Assembly: GCF_900105725.1 (NCBI RefSeq)
Contig: NZ_FNLM01000030.1
Location: 44,970-108,969, forward strand
DNA from: Gordonia westfalica
GTDB lineage: Bacteria; Actinomycetota; Actinomycetes; Mycobacteriales; Mycobacteriaceae
Direction: 5' to 3'
DNA length: 64,000 nucleotides
The position numbers were made by a program, and so were the translations under genes. Position 1 is the first letter of the stretch; the number at the start of each line of letters is the position of its first letter. Positions 49,276 to 57,947 of the stretch are shown here, in pieces. A model generated the notes under the pieces. The model made no database searches. It worked only from the letters and a program-made list of their open reading frames with translations, and had not been told where the DNA came from.

Positions 49276-49833
49276 TCACGTGCGAGCTTTCCAACGCTCA
49301 TTGGCGGACTGCCGTGTCATCCCGGCTGCAGCTCCGATGTCGGCCCACGAGCGGCCCAGTCGGCGAGCCTTGGCCACTGCGGCGTCGAGGCGCGCGTCGG
49401 CGTCCCTGCGGGCATCTGCGGCGGCCTGGATCTCGTAGTCGACGTCGATCGGGTCGAGATGCTCACGCCGCCACACCGCGCGTGCAACCTCCGCGACCTC
49501 AGGCCGCACGTTGACGTCGAGGTCGGTATCGGGGGCAAACACGCGATGGCCGACGAGGTCCTCCAGCGACGCTGAGGGCACCCGCGCCCACTGGACCGGA
49601 TCGGTCCAGGTCGACACATCGGAGCTGGTTCGCCGGGCGCAATCGCAGCGCAACACCCAGCCAGCAATCTCGGCCGACGGCCGCAAACCATCCTTGCCGC
49701 GACGCCCGGGGTCGATGAGCTCGTAGTCCACACCGCCAACCATGGTTGACCCGCGACTCTCGGTCCCATCCTCGAACACCGCCACCAGCGCCGCCTCGTG
49801 GAAGTGTGTGTCGCTCTCGTGCGTCCAACCCAT
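49276..49833 (-). CDS. Hypothetical protein with C-terminal HTH
   Basis: 185 residues. N-terminal part is acidic and strand-rich; residues about 118-160 are helical and charged. The end (RSWADIGAAAGMTRQSANERWKA) is a helix-turn-helix common in actinobacterial small regulators. It is convergent with the RES gene and starts next to a dyad-rich region. It could be a regulator of its own promoter or a partner of the RES protein; neither is shown. Confidence 0.68.
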   Translation of the reverse strand: MGWTHESDTHFHEAALVAVFEDGTESRGSTMVGGVDYELIDPGRRGKDGLRPSAEIAGWVLRCDCARRTSSDVSTWTDPVQWARVPSASLEDLVGHRVFAPDTDLDVNVRPEVAEVARAVWRREHLDPIDVDYEIQAAADARRDADARLDAAVAKARRLGRSWADIGAAAGMTRQSANERWKART

Positions 49834-49886
49834 GCAGATAGGGTAGACCCGTGACTGTCAGGATTACCAAACATCTGCATTAGCTA

Positions 49887-49917
49887 TGACAGGTTTACCT
49901 GACATAACATACGTTAT
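49887..49917. promoter_or_regulatory. Two adjacent dyads upstream of the HTH gene
   Basis: TGACAGGT (49887-49894) and ACCTGACA (49897-49904) form an imperfect dyad around TT (7 of 8 pairs). ATAAC (49904-49908) and GTTAT (49913-49917) form a second. They lie 55-85 bp upstream of the minus-strand HTH gene in the only AT-rich patch of this area. Operator for that HTH protein is the simplest reading. Confidence 0.45.
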
Positions 49918-49950
49918 CGGCACATTAAAACAGCTGGGGGACAGGAACTT

Positions 49951-50214
49951 TTGCTAGAAAGTGACATAACTTGGACTGAGGTCGGGCACGCACTGGGGCT
50001 GTTCCACACCTGCTCCAACGACCTGATGGCAGATAATGACGGGGCCCGCGAAACGTCCTACACACCCACCGGCTCACCCGCGACCTGTACCACAACAAGT
50101 GGGGATTCTGATGACCCACCACCGAGCAACACGACCGGCGGCCCTCACGCTCGGCATCGCCGGCATCCTCGCCGCTGCCACCCTGGCCGCGTGCGGCGAA
50201 CAAACCGTCAATGA
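49951..50214 (+). CDS. Possible fragment of a metzincin-like metalloprotease
   Basis: Short frame from TTG 49951 (ACAGGA upstream). It contains TEVGHALGLFHTCSNDLM, which reads like the zinc site HExxHxxGxxH plus Met-turn of metzincin proteases except that the first His is Thr. The frame continues for about 50 low-complexity residues and overlaps the next lipoprotein gene. It may be a remnant or a chance resemblance. Confidence 0.3.
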   Translation: MLESDITWTEVGHALGLFHTCSNDLMADNDGARETSYTPTGSPATCTTTSGDSDDPPPSNTTGGPHARHRRHPRRCHPGRVRRTNRQ

Positions 50215-50770
50215 GGGCATCCCACCCCTCGAATCGGCCACGGCCACCTCGACCGCCCATGCGGACTCGATCACCGACACCTCTGACTTACGTAATCTGA
50301 TGGCGATCTCCACACACGTCTTCACCGGCCGTGTCGAATCAGCTGCTGGCGCCAAGGCGCTCGGGCGGCTCCCCGAAACTCAGTACAGCGTGCTCACCAA
50401 AACAGCGATCAAGGGCGAAGTCTTCGAGAGCGTGGTAGTCAACCAGCAAGGCGGAGTCAAAGACGGTGTCTACATTTCCGTCAACGGCGACACACCCCTC
50501 AAGGTCGGCCAGTGGTACCTGTTCGCCACCCGCTACCTCGAGTCCGAAGAGTGGTACACCCTCATCCCGGTTGACGGCCGCAAACCGGTGACCGAACAAC
50601 AAGCCCGCGACAGAGCCTCCGCGCCCCTGGCCGGGGCTGAGGCCGCGGTGCGCGCCAACCCCCAAAGCCGGCTCGCACCACCGGACCCACCGAGCCCGTC
50701 GATGACCTTCCCGATACCCCAACCCGGCGACCGCAACCCACCTCCACCCTCACCGGCGCCACCCGGCTGA
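50111..50770 (+). CDS. Lipoprotein of unknown function
   Basis: 219 residues from ATG 50111. Signal peptide with lipobox LAAC (Cys about 27). Middle part is strand-rich (THVFTGRVESAAG, SVLTKTAIKGEVFESVVVNQQGG, LKVGQWYLFATRYL), similar in pattern to small OB-like secreted domains. The C-terminus is Pro-rich (about 190-219) and may span or bind wall polymers. Confidence 0.7.
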   Translation: MTHHRATRPAALTLGIAGILAAATLAACGEQTVNEGIPPLESATATSTAHADSITDTSDLRNLMAISTHVFTGRVESAAGAKALGRLPETQYSVLTKTAIKGEVFESVVVNQQGGVKDGVYISVNGDTPLKVGQWYLFATRYLESEEWYTLIPVDGRKPVTEQQARDRASAPLAGAEAAVRANPQSRLAPPDPPSPSMTFPIPQPGDRNPPPPSPAPPG

Positions 50771-50899
50771 ATCATGAAGTAGCGAGTGGCGGCATATGGA
50801 AAGCGTTGGGGGAGATATCTTGCCAGGCTCGATCGAGTTGACATAAGGCTGTCGGTCACGAACCGAGGTGTTCCGATGGTTCGAGATTACTCGGGGACG

Positions 50900-51868
50900 T
50901 CATCCTTCGCTGAGCCGGATGCTCGCGAGTACCCCGTGATGATCGGAGCCCGGCAGATCGATCCGCCGGAACGATGTCGGTGTCGGGCCATTGCGTGTCA
51001 GCACCCGGTCGAGCGCAAGCAGCGACGGGTAGGGCCGGCCGGCAGGATAGGTCGCGACGACGCCCGATCCGAGATGCTCGGCGGCGTCGGTCAGCTGGGG
51101 CGAATCCGGCGGTCCCGACAGTAGCTGCCGGAAGGAGCGGTGATCGTAGGTCGAGTTCGCATCGGCGCCGATGATCAGTGGATCTGTGTCGGCGAAGAGG
51201 ATCGAGCGCAACTCGCGGAGCTCGGCATCCCAGCGCCACGACGGTTCGGGATACGGCGGCAATGGGTGCAGTGCATAGATCGAGATGGGCGTGCGGTTCG
51301 GAAGAAGCAGTCGCGCACGAAGATTCGACAATTCGAACCCACGCAAGAGTTGCCCGTCGGTCAGCGGGGCCCGCGCATAGATGCCAGCTCCACCTCCACC
51401 GTCTCGGGGACGAAGAAACACGAACGGCAAGGCTTGGCGCAACCCGGCGCGCTCGAGGGCTCCCACCGCCTCAGACGTCAGCTCGACCACCGTCAGGACG
51501 TCAACGCCTGAGTCGCGCACCCGCGACACTAGCGCGTCCGGATCAGCCTGCCCGAGATAGATATTGGCCTGCATCACGGTCAGGTCCGAGTCCGAGACCT
51601 GTTCGTCCGCCCCCCGATACAGCGGGGCCTGCGCCGTCACGCCCACGGCGATGACGAGCACAGCTCCTGCCGCGGAGAGCCAGGCGCGCGCAGCGAGCAA
51701 CAGCAGCAGACCGACGACGCCGACGATGATCAGCACCGGCGTGAACGCCGCCAGCCGGGACGCGAGATTGCTGACCAGGCCAGAATAGTGGGCAGCAATC
51801 CCGGCAGTAGCGGCGAGGACCGCACCCCACCCGAGCGCTCGTAGCAGTCCACGCATGCGGCCGATCAT
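50900..51868 (-). CDS. Membrane-anchored endonuclease/exonuclease/phosphatase-family protein
   Basis: 322 residues. Three N-terminal transmembrane helices (about 8-85) followed by an EEP-fold domain: MQANIYLGQ (metal-binding Asn), VVELTSEA (Glu ligand), HPLPPYPE, GADANSTYDHRSFR (Asp/Asn pair) and GSDHHGVLA (catalytic Asp-His). The layout matches the actinobacterial membrane-bound EEP proteins whose substrate may be a phospholipid or nucleotide. Divergent from the M23 peptidase gene. Confidence 0.82.
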   Translation of the reverse strand: MIGRMRGLLRALGWGAVLAATAGIAAHYSGLVSNLASRLAAFTPVLIIVGVVGLLLLLAARAWLSAAGAVLVIAVGVTAQAPLYRGADEQVSDSDLTVMQANIYLGQADPDALVSRVRDSGVDVLTVVELTSEAVGALERAGLRQALPFVFLRPRDGGGGAGIYARAPLTDGQLLRGFELSNLRARLLLPNRTPISIYALHPLPPYPEPSWRWDAELRELRSILFADTDPLIIGADANSTYDHRSFRQLLSGPPDSPQLTDAAEHLGSGVVATYPAGRPYPSLLALDRVLTRNGPTPTSFRRIDLPGSDHHGVLASIRLSEG

Positions 51869-51959
51869 GCCAGGACCGCCGTCACGCTCTCTGGCGGGTG
51901 ATCGTCGAGTGCAGGCTGTCGGCGACAGGGGCTGTCAGCCTAGCCCCCAGTCGTTTCGA

Positions 51960-52165
51960 TCTATGGTGACCGTTACGAGCCGGACGCTTCGTTGCCGACG
52001 CAGTTGCCCAGGCGGGAACTGGCGAACGCATGGACGCCGACCCGTAGTCGGCCACAACGTACCCGCTGGTCAACCAAACGCACCATCGGAGCTTCGCAGA
52101 GCCCGAAGGATCGATCCTGGGGCCAACGGGGAGAAACTAACCGGGATAGTAGTAACCTGTCTGTG
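51960..52165 (+). promoter_or_regulatory. Structured 5' leader of M23 peptidase gene, possible c-di-AMP (ydaO) riboswitch
   Basis: The 355-bp gap before the peptidase start contains words reminiscent of ydaO-yuaA leaders that precede wall-hydrolase genes in actinobacteria: CGTTGCCGACGC, GGCGGGAACTGGCGAAC, GAGCCCGAAGGATC and ACTAACC. I cannot fold or score it here, so this is a candidate only. Downstream, GTTCGATATCGAAC (52170-52183) is a perfect 14-bp palindrome, 40 bp before the start codon. Confidence 0.35.
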
Positions 52166-52223
52166 GCTCGTTCGATATCGAACTGTTTCCATCCGGACTG
52201 ACGCTTGGACTGAAGGACTCCCC

Positions 52224-53435
52224 TTGGCACGGCATCGCAAAGCTGATCCCAGCCCGCCCTCCGCTGGTATCTCTGCGTTCCGGCGCGACGCATCAGCGAG
52301 CCTCACCCCTGGACTCGCACGGCCCGAGCATGCACACGTCGTGCATGCGGCCGGGCGACACCGAATGCCTCTCCAACCCGAGGTGCCGGCCGGGTTCACT
52401 CGGCCCATCATCTCGGGCGCCCCGGTGCCCTCCTACTCGCCGCATGCTCGATCGACGACGGCGCCCGGGGCGGCGCCGCCATACCCACCTCGCAGTGGCC
52501 GTCCATACACCGCGCGCTCGCGCACCGCCCTACCCCGCCAAGCCGGGCGTGCCCATCGATCTTTCGGGCCGCCTCGCTCGCAGCGCCCGCTCGACCTCGG
52601 CAGGCATTCATCGGCAGCACCTACCGCACCGTGGGAGCGGGCGTTGTGTGTCGTTGAACCTCAGTCCAGCGAGCAAGCTCAGTCAGGCTTCTTCGAGGTT
52701 CTTGACGGCGAAGAGGTCTCGGACACCTCCACTCGGTCGGCGGCCGCTGCCGGGTTGAGTGGATCACTCATGGCCGCGGTGGTTCTATGCGCTGCCGGCG
52801 GGACCGCGGCCACCGCGCTCGCCGATCAACACAACCCAACGATCACTCCCCTGACCCAGACTGGCGTGCCCGTCGACGTCCAGTCCGCAGCAGCCCCACG
52901 ATCTGTAACCGTCGGATCGGTGGACGCACAGCGAAACCGCACGTCGGCAGGGGCATCGTCACGCGATGAGCTGACCTCGGTTATGCGAGAACTGGCACAG
53001 CCAGATCGCGCGCGGCCCTCTGAACCCCCGGTGCCACAACGGCCACGGTCGGCGGCACCGACCTACGGCACCGTGACCTCGAGTTACGGAGCGCGCTGGA
53101 GTACCACGCACTATGGCCTCGATATCGCCAACACGATTGGCACACCGGTGGTCTCGACCAGCGACGGGCAGGTTATCGAATCCGGTCCGGCTGATGGGTT
53201 CGGGCTGTGGATACGAGTGCTGCAAGACGACGGCACGATCGGCGTGTATGGGCACATCAACGAGACACTGGTGAGCGTCGGGCAGCGAGTCCAGGCCGGC
53301 GAGCAAATCGCAACGGTAGGAAACCGCGGCTACTCCACCGGCCCACACCTGCACTACGAGGTCTGGCAGCAAGATGGACCCAAACTCGATCCTGCACAGT
53401 GGCTGAGAACCCGGGGCGTCTACGTCGTCGGATGA
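52224..53435 (+). CDS. Secreted M23-family metallopeptidase
   Basis: About 403 residues from TTG 52224, chosen because GAAGGA lies 7 nt upstream and the peptide then starts like related wall peptidases (LARHRKADPSPPSAG). A long basic, Pro/Arg-rich cytoplasmic N-terminus (about 20-160) precedes a membrane segment (AAGLSGSLMAAVVLCAAGG). The LytM/M23 domain (about 285-395) has HYGLDIA and HLHYE as zinc ligands and ends with DPAQWL. It cleaves peptidoglycan cross-bridges or stems. Confidence 0.82.
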   Translation: MARHRKADPSPPSAGISAFRRDASASLTPGLARPEHAHVVHAAGRHRMPLQPEVPAGFTRPIISGAPVPSYSPHARSTTAPGAAPPYPPRSGRPYTARSRTALPRQAGRAHRSFGPPRSQRPLDLGRHSSAAPTAPWERALCVVEPQSSEQAQSGFFEVLDGEEVSDTSTRSAAAAGLSGSLMAAVVLCAAGGTAATALADQHNPTITPLTQTGVPVDVQSAAAPRSVTVGSVDAQRNRTSAGASSRDELTSVMRELAQPDRARPSEPPVPQRPRSAAPTYGTVTSSYGARWSTTHYGLDIANTIGTPVVSTSDGQVIESGPADGFGLWIRVLQDDGTIGVYGHINETLVSVGQRVQAGEQIATVGNRGYSTGPHLHYEVWQQDGPKLDPAQWLRTRGVYVVG

Positions 53436-53710
53436 CCCGCCGTATCGGCGCGGGAGGTATGAGGACGAGTTGGTCCCGCTCAGGTGTCGCGAGCTCTCGA
53501 GACGAGACTAGGTCGGGCCAAATCCGCGCGGGCCAGTGATCGGTTCGACGGCCACACAGTTGACGCCTAGCCCGATCGATTGAGAGGAACGGTGCGGGTC
53601 GGTGGTCATCGAGGGTGAACTGCGCTGGTTTCACCGATCCGGCAGACCGCACTGCATGTTCGGCAGGACAGTCGGGCCTGGCTGATCATGTTTGCTGGCC
53701 TGATGCCAAC

Positions 53711-54025
53711 TCATGTCGCGTCCGGTCTGGCGAGTCCCTTCTTGGTTGCTCGGCGGGAGTCCATTGCTTCGGCCCGGTAATTGATACGAGTTCGTAGGGG
53801 TTTGAGGGCGATCATCGAGACTGGACTACTGAGAATCACGGCGAGCACGACGGTTACGAAGAACGGGACGTCCACGTCAATTAGGTAGGCGACCAGCAGA
53901 ATTAGTCCAGTTAGCGCAGCAGCGAGTGCTAGGCGCGCGATGTTGTACAGCAGCGCGATGGCGATGAGGGATCTGGCCGAAGAGGCCGGCGTGGTGGCGG
54001 CGCCGTGAGAAGTGTTTCTGCGCAT
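53711..54025 (-). CDS. DUF4229-type small membrane protein
   Basis: 104 residues with two transmembrane helices (about 20-45 and 52-75) and a basic C-terminal tail (RTRINYRAEAMDSRRATKKG). This fits DUF4229, a family found beside cytochrome c biogenesis genes in actinobacteria. Here it lies 124 bp downstream of ResB on the same strand. Function unknown. Confidence 0.72.
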   Translation of the reverse strand: MRRNTSHGAATTPASSARSLIAIALLYNIARLALAAALTGLILLVAYLIDVDVPFFVTVVLAVILSSPVSMIALKPLRTRINYRAEAMDSRRATKKGLARPDAT

Positions 54026-54148
54026 GGTCTATGGGCCTCCGTGTGGCGTGAATGCGATCGGGATGGATTGTGACGTGACAGTTGGTTCGGTGCCGCGTCC
54101 TGCAGGGGGGGCGGTTCAATGAGATGAGATCTGTACGGATGTGAGATC

Positions 54149-55801
54149 TCATGGCTGATGTGCGCGCCGTGGTCGGCGGTTTGTCGGCCCTGGCTGGGTC
54201 AGCCATCGCCGCGCCTGCTGGTCGAAGTCTTCGCCCCACCCGGCCTGATCGGTGCGGGCCAGACCTGCGATTGTTACTGCGGTGCGTTGGCCGTCGACTC
54301 CGACGGGCACTAGCCGCACCCAGATTCGGCGACGCCGGATAAATAGAGACACAAGTAACCCAGACAGCATCACGGTCGCCGACAACAGAACCCAGTTCTG
54401 TGCCGGCCCGTGTGATACCTGCATGGACACGAAGCGTTCATACCCATCAAAGCGCACCACGGTGCCATCGGCGATGGTGTGAGTCTGTCCCGGGCTGAGA
54501 TTGACCTGTGCCCGCTGCTGGAGCCGACCCTGCTCGATGAGCGCTCGGTTCAAGGAGTACGCATTCTGCGGGCGACCGGTATCCAGTCCGGTGTCGCCTT
54601 GGTAGATCCTGATCGCCACATACGGATCATTCGGCACGGGAAACGATGAGGTGAGCAGGGTTCCTTGGAATGCTGCGGTGGGCGCGAATAGGCCCTCGAT
54701 CGCGATCTGTCGATTGCGACGTTCGTCTGGGTCGGGGTAGAGGCCGGCTGGGGTATCGAAACGGGCCGCGCCGGAGGACAGCATCGTCTGCAAGTTGTCG
54801 GGAATGAACAGTACTGTCTGAGTGCGTTGCTCACCGTTGGGGAACGTCACAGTGAACGTCGGTGCGAAGCCGTTGCCGAGGACATAGACGCGGTCGCCTG
54901 CTACTCGCAGCGGTTCGTTCACTCGGACGCGTGCGGTGCTCCACGTATCGGGATCGGACTGTCGCACGTCCCCGGTGTAGGTGACGTCGGCTTCGTACAT
55001 GTCGGGCTGACCGCTCGGCAGGAACCGGGCATCGAAGCCCTCGACGCGGACACAGAATGGTGAGAGATCGGTGCCATCGACGAGGCTGCCTGCGCGGAAT
55101 GAGTCATAAACCGCGGTCGAGGTGTTGCACAACCCTTGTGTGCCATCGGCGACGAGACTGCGGGTGCCTTCGTAGCCGTAAAGTTTGTCGGCCGCGATCG
55201 ATATCAGCAAGGCGAGTAGGGCGAAGTGGAACACGAGGTTGCCCCACTCGCGGAGGTAACCCTTTTCCGCGGAGATCTCTACGGCTGCGGTGGGTCGGTG
55301 CGTAGTCGCTGGTCGTGTGGTGGTGGCTCGGCGCCAGCCCCGGAGGTTGGCGTTGATGAGGGCAACAACCTCTTCGGGTGTTCCTTCTACGGTGTCCTCG
55401 AGGTGCCGCGGCAGGCGGGTGAGGTTGCGCGGCGCGGGAACTGGACGGGCTCGGACCGCGCGCAGATGCTCGAGGATTCGGGGAGTGAGGCATCCCACAA
55501 GTGACACGAACAGCAGGACGTAGATCGCGGTGAACCACGAGCTGGCGAAGACGTCGAAGAGCTGCAGTCTGTCCATCCACGTGCCGAGGGCGCCGCGGTC
55601 GACAATGTACTGGGTTGTTTTCTGTTCGTTGAGTGGGCGCTGCGGCAGCAGAGCGCCCGGGATTGCCGCCGCGGCCAACAGGAACAGCAGCATGAGTGCT
55701 GTTTTCATCGACGTCAGCGAGCGCCACAATCTGGGTAGGGGGCTAAGCCGGCGGCGTGGTCGTCGCGGCGTCGGCGCTTCGATGGTGTCGGTGTGCATCA
55801 T
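54149..55801 (-). CDS. resB: ResB-family cytochrome c biogenesis protein
   Basis: 550 residues. Three N-terminal transmembrane helices and a fourth near the C-terminus (WVLLSATVMLSGLLVSLFI) flank a large extracytoplasmic domain, as in ResB/Ccs1. Conserved features: WRSLTSMKTALMLLFLLAAAAIPGALLPQ at the start and YLREWGNLVFHFALLALL. In system II, ResB works with CcsA/ResC and CcdA to attach haem, but neither partner gene is seen in this window, so it may serve chromosomal partners or another redox role. Confidence 0.9.
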   Translation of the reverse strand: MMHTDTIEAPTPRRPRRRLSPLPRLWRSLTSMKTALMLLFLLAAAAIPGALLPQRPLNEQKTTQYIVDRGALGTWMDRLQLFDVFASSWFTAIYVLLFVSLVGCLTPRILEHLRAVRARPVPAPRNLTRLPRHLEDTVEGTPEEVVALINANLRGWRRATTTRPATTHRPTAAVEISAEKGYLREWGNLVFHFALLALLISIAADKLYGYEGTRSLVADGTQGLCNTSTAVYDSFRAGSLVDGTDLSPFCVRVEGFDARFLPSGQPDMYEADVTYTGDVRQSDPDTWSTARVRVNEPLRVAGDRVYVLGNGFAPTFTVTFPNGEQRTQTVLFIPDNLQTMLSSGAARFDTPAGLYPDPDERRNRQIAIEGLFAPTAAFQGTLLTSSFPVPNDPYVAIRIYQGDTGLDTGRPQNAYSLNRALIEQGRLQQRAQVNLSPGQTHTIADGTVVRFDGYERFVSMQVSHGPAQNWVLLSATVMLSGLLVSLFIRRRRIWVRLVPVGVDGQRTAVTIAGLARTDQAGWGEDFDQQARRWLTQPGPTNRRPRRAHQP

Positions 55802-55978
55802 CGTCGTCGTATGGGTAACGCCGCACCCGGGAGGTCGTCATCCCTCGCGAGAGAACAGAGTGCGCGGTCGGCGACGTGATCCTGAGCTGTCTGCCAGTCG
55901 ACTCCCAGCACCATCGGCCGCCGGGACTTCCTCGCCCGCATCGCCATCCGGGTCCCACCTGCTCTTCCTGCCCACATT

Positions 55979-56003
55979 GAAATACTACGTAGCGTAGTAT
56001 TTC
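55979..56003. promoter_or_regulatory. Perfect 11-bp palindrome, probable operator
   Basis: GAAATACTACG (55979-55989) and CGTAGTATTTC (55993-56003) around TAG. The core TACTACG...CGTAGTA recalls BlaI/CopY-type operators built on TACTACA...TGTAGTA, although the central spacing differs. It lies about 180 bp upstream of resB and of the NRAMP gene and could serve either. Confidence 0.65.
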
Positions 56004-56132
56004 GGCACGCAGATGACAAGCAGTGATGCGCCCCGCTGCGGCGCACTCGCACTTACAGGCCGTCGAAGACCTCGCCCCACCAACCAAGCTCCCCAAGTCT
56101 CGTCATGTGCCGACCCATGAACTACGGTGTAT

Positions 56133-56158
56133 CGAATAGTTTTATTCGGTAGACCGAA
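56133..56158. promoter_or_regulatory. Two overlapping palindromes upstream of the NRAMP gene
   Basis: CGAATA (56133-56138) pairs with TATTCG (56143-56148). TTCGGT (56145-56150) pairs with ACCGAA (56153-56158). They lie 22-47 bp before the NRAMP start codon, the position expected of a repressor site. TTCGGT-AG-ACCGAA may be a manganese- or iron-responsive operator; this is inference. Confidence 0.55.
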
Positions 56159-56179
56159 CTTTGTGATTGAGGGGCGGCA

Positions 56180-57423
56180 ATGCGAGAGGTCATGGCTTCG
56201 GCTCGTCCGCGGCTCGCGCGAGCTCGGTCTGGGTCCCTACTGCTTGGTCCGGCCTTCGTCGCAGCCATCGCCTATGTTGATCCCGGCAATGTCGCGTCCA
56301 ATATCAGCGCCGGCGCCCAGTTCGGCTACCTCCTCGTGTGGGTGATCGTGGTTGCGAACGTGATGGCGGGGTTGGTGCAGTTCCTTTCTGCCAAGCTCGG
56401 GGTGGTCACGGGCAGGTCATTGCCGGAGACGGTGCGTCTGCGCGCGTCGCGGACCGCCAGGCTCTCCTACTGGGTGCAGGCTGAGATTGTCGCTATGGCA
56501 ACCGATCTCGCCGAAGTGGTCGGCGGAGCTATCGCGCTGAATCTGCTCTTCGACCTGCCGTTGCTCATCGGTGGCGTCATCACAGGTTCGGTGTCGATGG
56601 TCTTGCTTCTTGTCCAAGACCGCAGAGGGCAGCAACCGTTCGAGCGGGTGATCATTGGCTTGCTGGCTGTCATTGCCATCGGTTTTCTGACAAGCACCGT
56701 GGTGGCACCACCTCCCCCCGGGGCTGTCGTGGGGGCCTCTTGCCGCGGTTCGATGGCACGGAAAGCGTGCTGATCGCGGCCGCCATGTTGGGTGCGACGG
56801 TGATGCCTCACGCGGTGTATCTGCATTCAGGTCTGGTGCGGGATCGACACGGCCATCAACCGGAGGGGCCGATCCGGTCGCGGCTGTTGCGTGTGACGAA
56901 GATCGATGTCGGTCTGGCGATGCTGCTGGCGGGCGCGGTCAACCTGTCCATGCTGCTGGTGGCAGCAACCACTTTGCGTGGCCGTGAAGGGGTCGATTCG
57001 ATCGACGGAGCGCATGCGGCGGTCGCCGACACCTTGGGGCAAGTGGTGGCGTTGCTGTTCGCGCTGGGGCTTCTTGCCTCGGGGCTGGCATCAACCTCGG
57101 TCGGGGCGTACGCCGGCGCGATGATCATGGACGGGCTGTTGCAGCGCAGGATCCCGCTCATACTCCGACGCCTGATCACCCTGATACCTGCCATCACAGT
57201 GTTGGCCATCGGAATCGATCCCAGCCGAGCTCTGATTGTCTCGCAGGTCGTTCTGTCCTTCGGCATCCCCTTCGCACTGGTTCCGTTAGTGCGTTTCACC
57301 AGCGACAGGATGCTGATGGGCGAGGATGTGAACAATCGACTCACCACGTCGCTGGCCTGGCTGACTGCAGCGGTCATCATCGTGCTCAACGTCGCCTTGA
57401 TCTACCTGACAGTCACCGGTTAA
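56180..57423 (+). pseudogene. NRAMP-family metal ion transporter, split by one-base frameshift
   Basis: Reads as a divalent-metal/proton symporter (Mn2+/Fe2+ type). First part: YVDPGNVASNISAGAQFGY (the DPGN signature of TM1) and on through about six helices to STVVAPPPPGAVVG. Second part: LLPRFDGTESVLIAAAMLGATVMPHAVYLHS (MPH signature of TM6) to the C-terminus. The two parts join perfectly if the G5 run at 56731-56735 had one more G; corrected length 414 residues, normal for the family. A sequencing error is likely but a true break is possible. Confidence 0.85.
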
Positions 57424-57449
57424 GCGAGTCCGCGCGACGGTTCGATCCC

Positions 57450-57947
57450 CTAGGCGTCGCGCGGAGCTGACCATTCTTGCCGCAACACATCTAGCACGAT
57501 CAGGACGACGCCGATGGTGATGAATGTGTCCGCGAGGTTGAACGTGGGGAACCAGCCGGTATGGAAGTAGTCGGTGACGACGCCGTCGGCGGCGCGGTCG
57601 ATCAGGTTGGTGAGTGCGCCGCCGAGGACTGCAGCAAATCCGATCCGGCCGGCGACCCCCGCGTCGGGTGCGACGTGCACTGCGTAGCCGGCCAGTGCGA
57701 GGGTGATTAACCCGGCCACGGCGAGTATGGCCCAGCTGGGCAGCTGATCACCGAGGCTGAATGCAACACCGGGGTTGAACGCTAACCGCAATTGGAGCAC
57801 TCCCAGATCGGCCGTACTGCCCTCGGTGAGTCGGCTGACAACGAAGGAGTTGACTGCCAGCCCGACGGAGGTCACCACGACAACCAGGACCAAGAGAACG
57901 CCTCGGGGGTGGAGTGTTTTCGTCACTGCCGGCGTCGCGTCGGTCAC
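57450..57947 (-). CDS. lspA: Lipoprotein signal peptidase (signal peptidase II)
   Basis: About 165 residues from GTG 57947, which overlaps the stop of the CmtR-like gene (ACGTGA) and gives the usual length. Four transmembrane helices. Catalytic Asp motifs are NLIDRAADGVVTDYF and FNLADTFITIGV; NPGVAFSLG precedes the second helix. It cleaves lipoprotein precursors before the lipidated Cys. Signal peptidase II copies often accompany metal-resistance genes on mobile elements. Confidence 0.92.
   Translation of the reverse strand: MTDATPAVTKTLHPRGVLLVLVVVVTSVGLAVNSFVVSRLTEGSTADLGVLQLRLAFNPGVAFSLGDQLPSWAILAVAGLITLALAGYAVHVAPDAGVAGRIGFAAVLGGALTNLIDRAADGVVTDYFHTGWFPTFNLADTFITIGVVLIVLDVLRQEWSAPRDA

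Larger units (their letters stand above)
55802..56179. promoter_or_regulatory. Divergent control region between ResB and NRAMP genes
   Basis: 378 bp without a credible gene. It holds three palindromes, described separately at 55979-56003 and 56133-56158, and should contain both promoters. The dense palindromes next to a metal-transporter gene suggest regulation by a metal-responsive or BlaI/CopY-like repressor. Confidence 0.5.

Noticed and set aside
52170..52183. GTTCGATATCGAAC as a LexA SOS box
   Set aside because: Actinobacterial SOS boxes read GAAC-N4-GTTC; here the half-sites are in the opposite order.
56731..56735. Programmed ribosomal frameshift in the NRAMP gene
   Set aside because: No slippery heptamer or following pseudoknot is evident, and the same kind of one-base deficit occurs in several unrelated genes.
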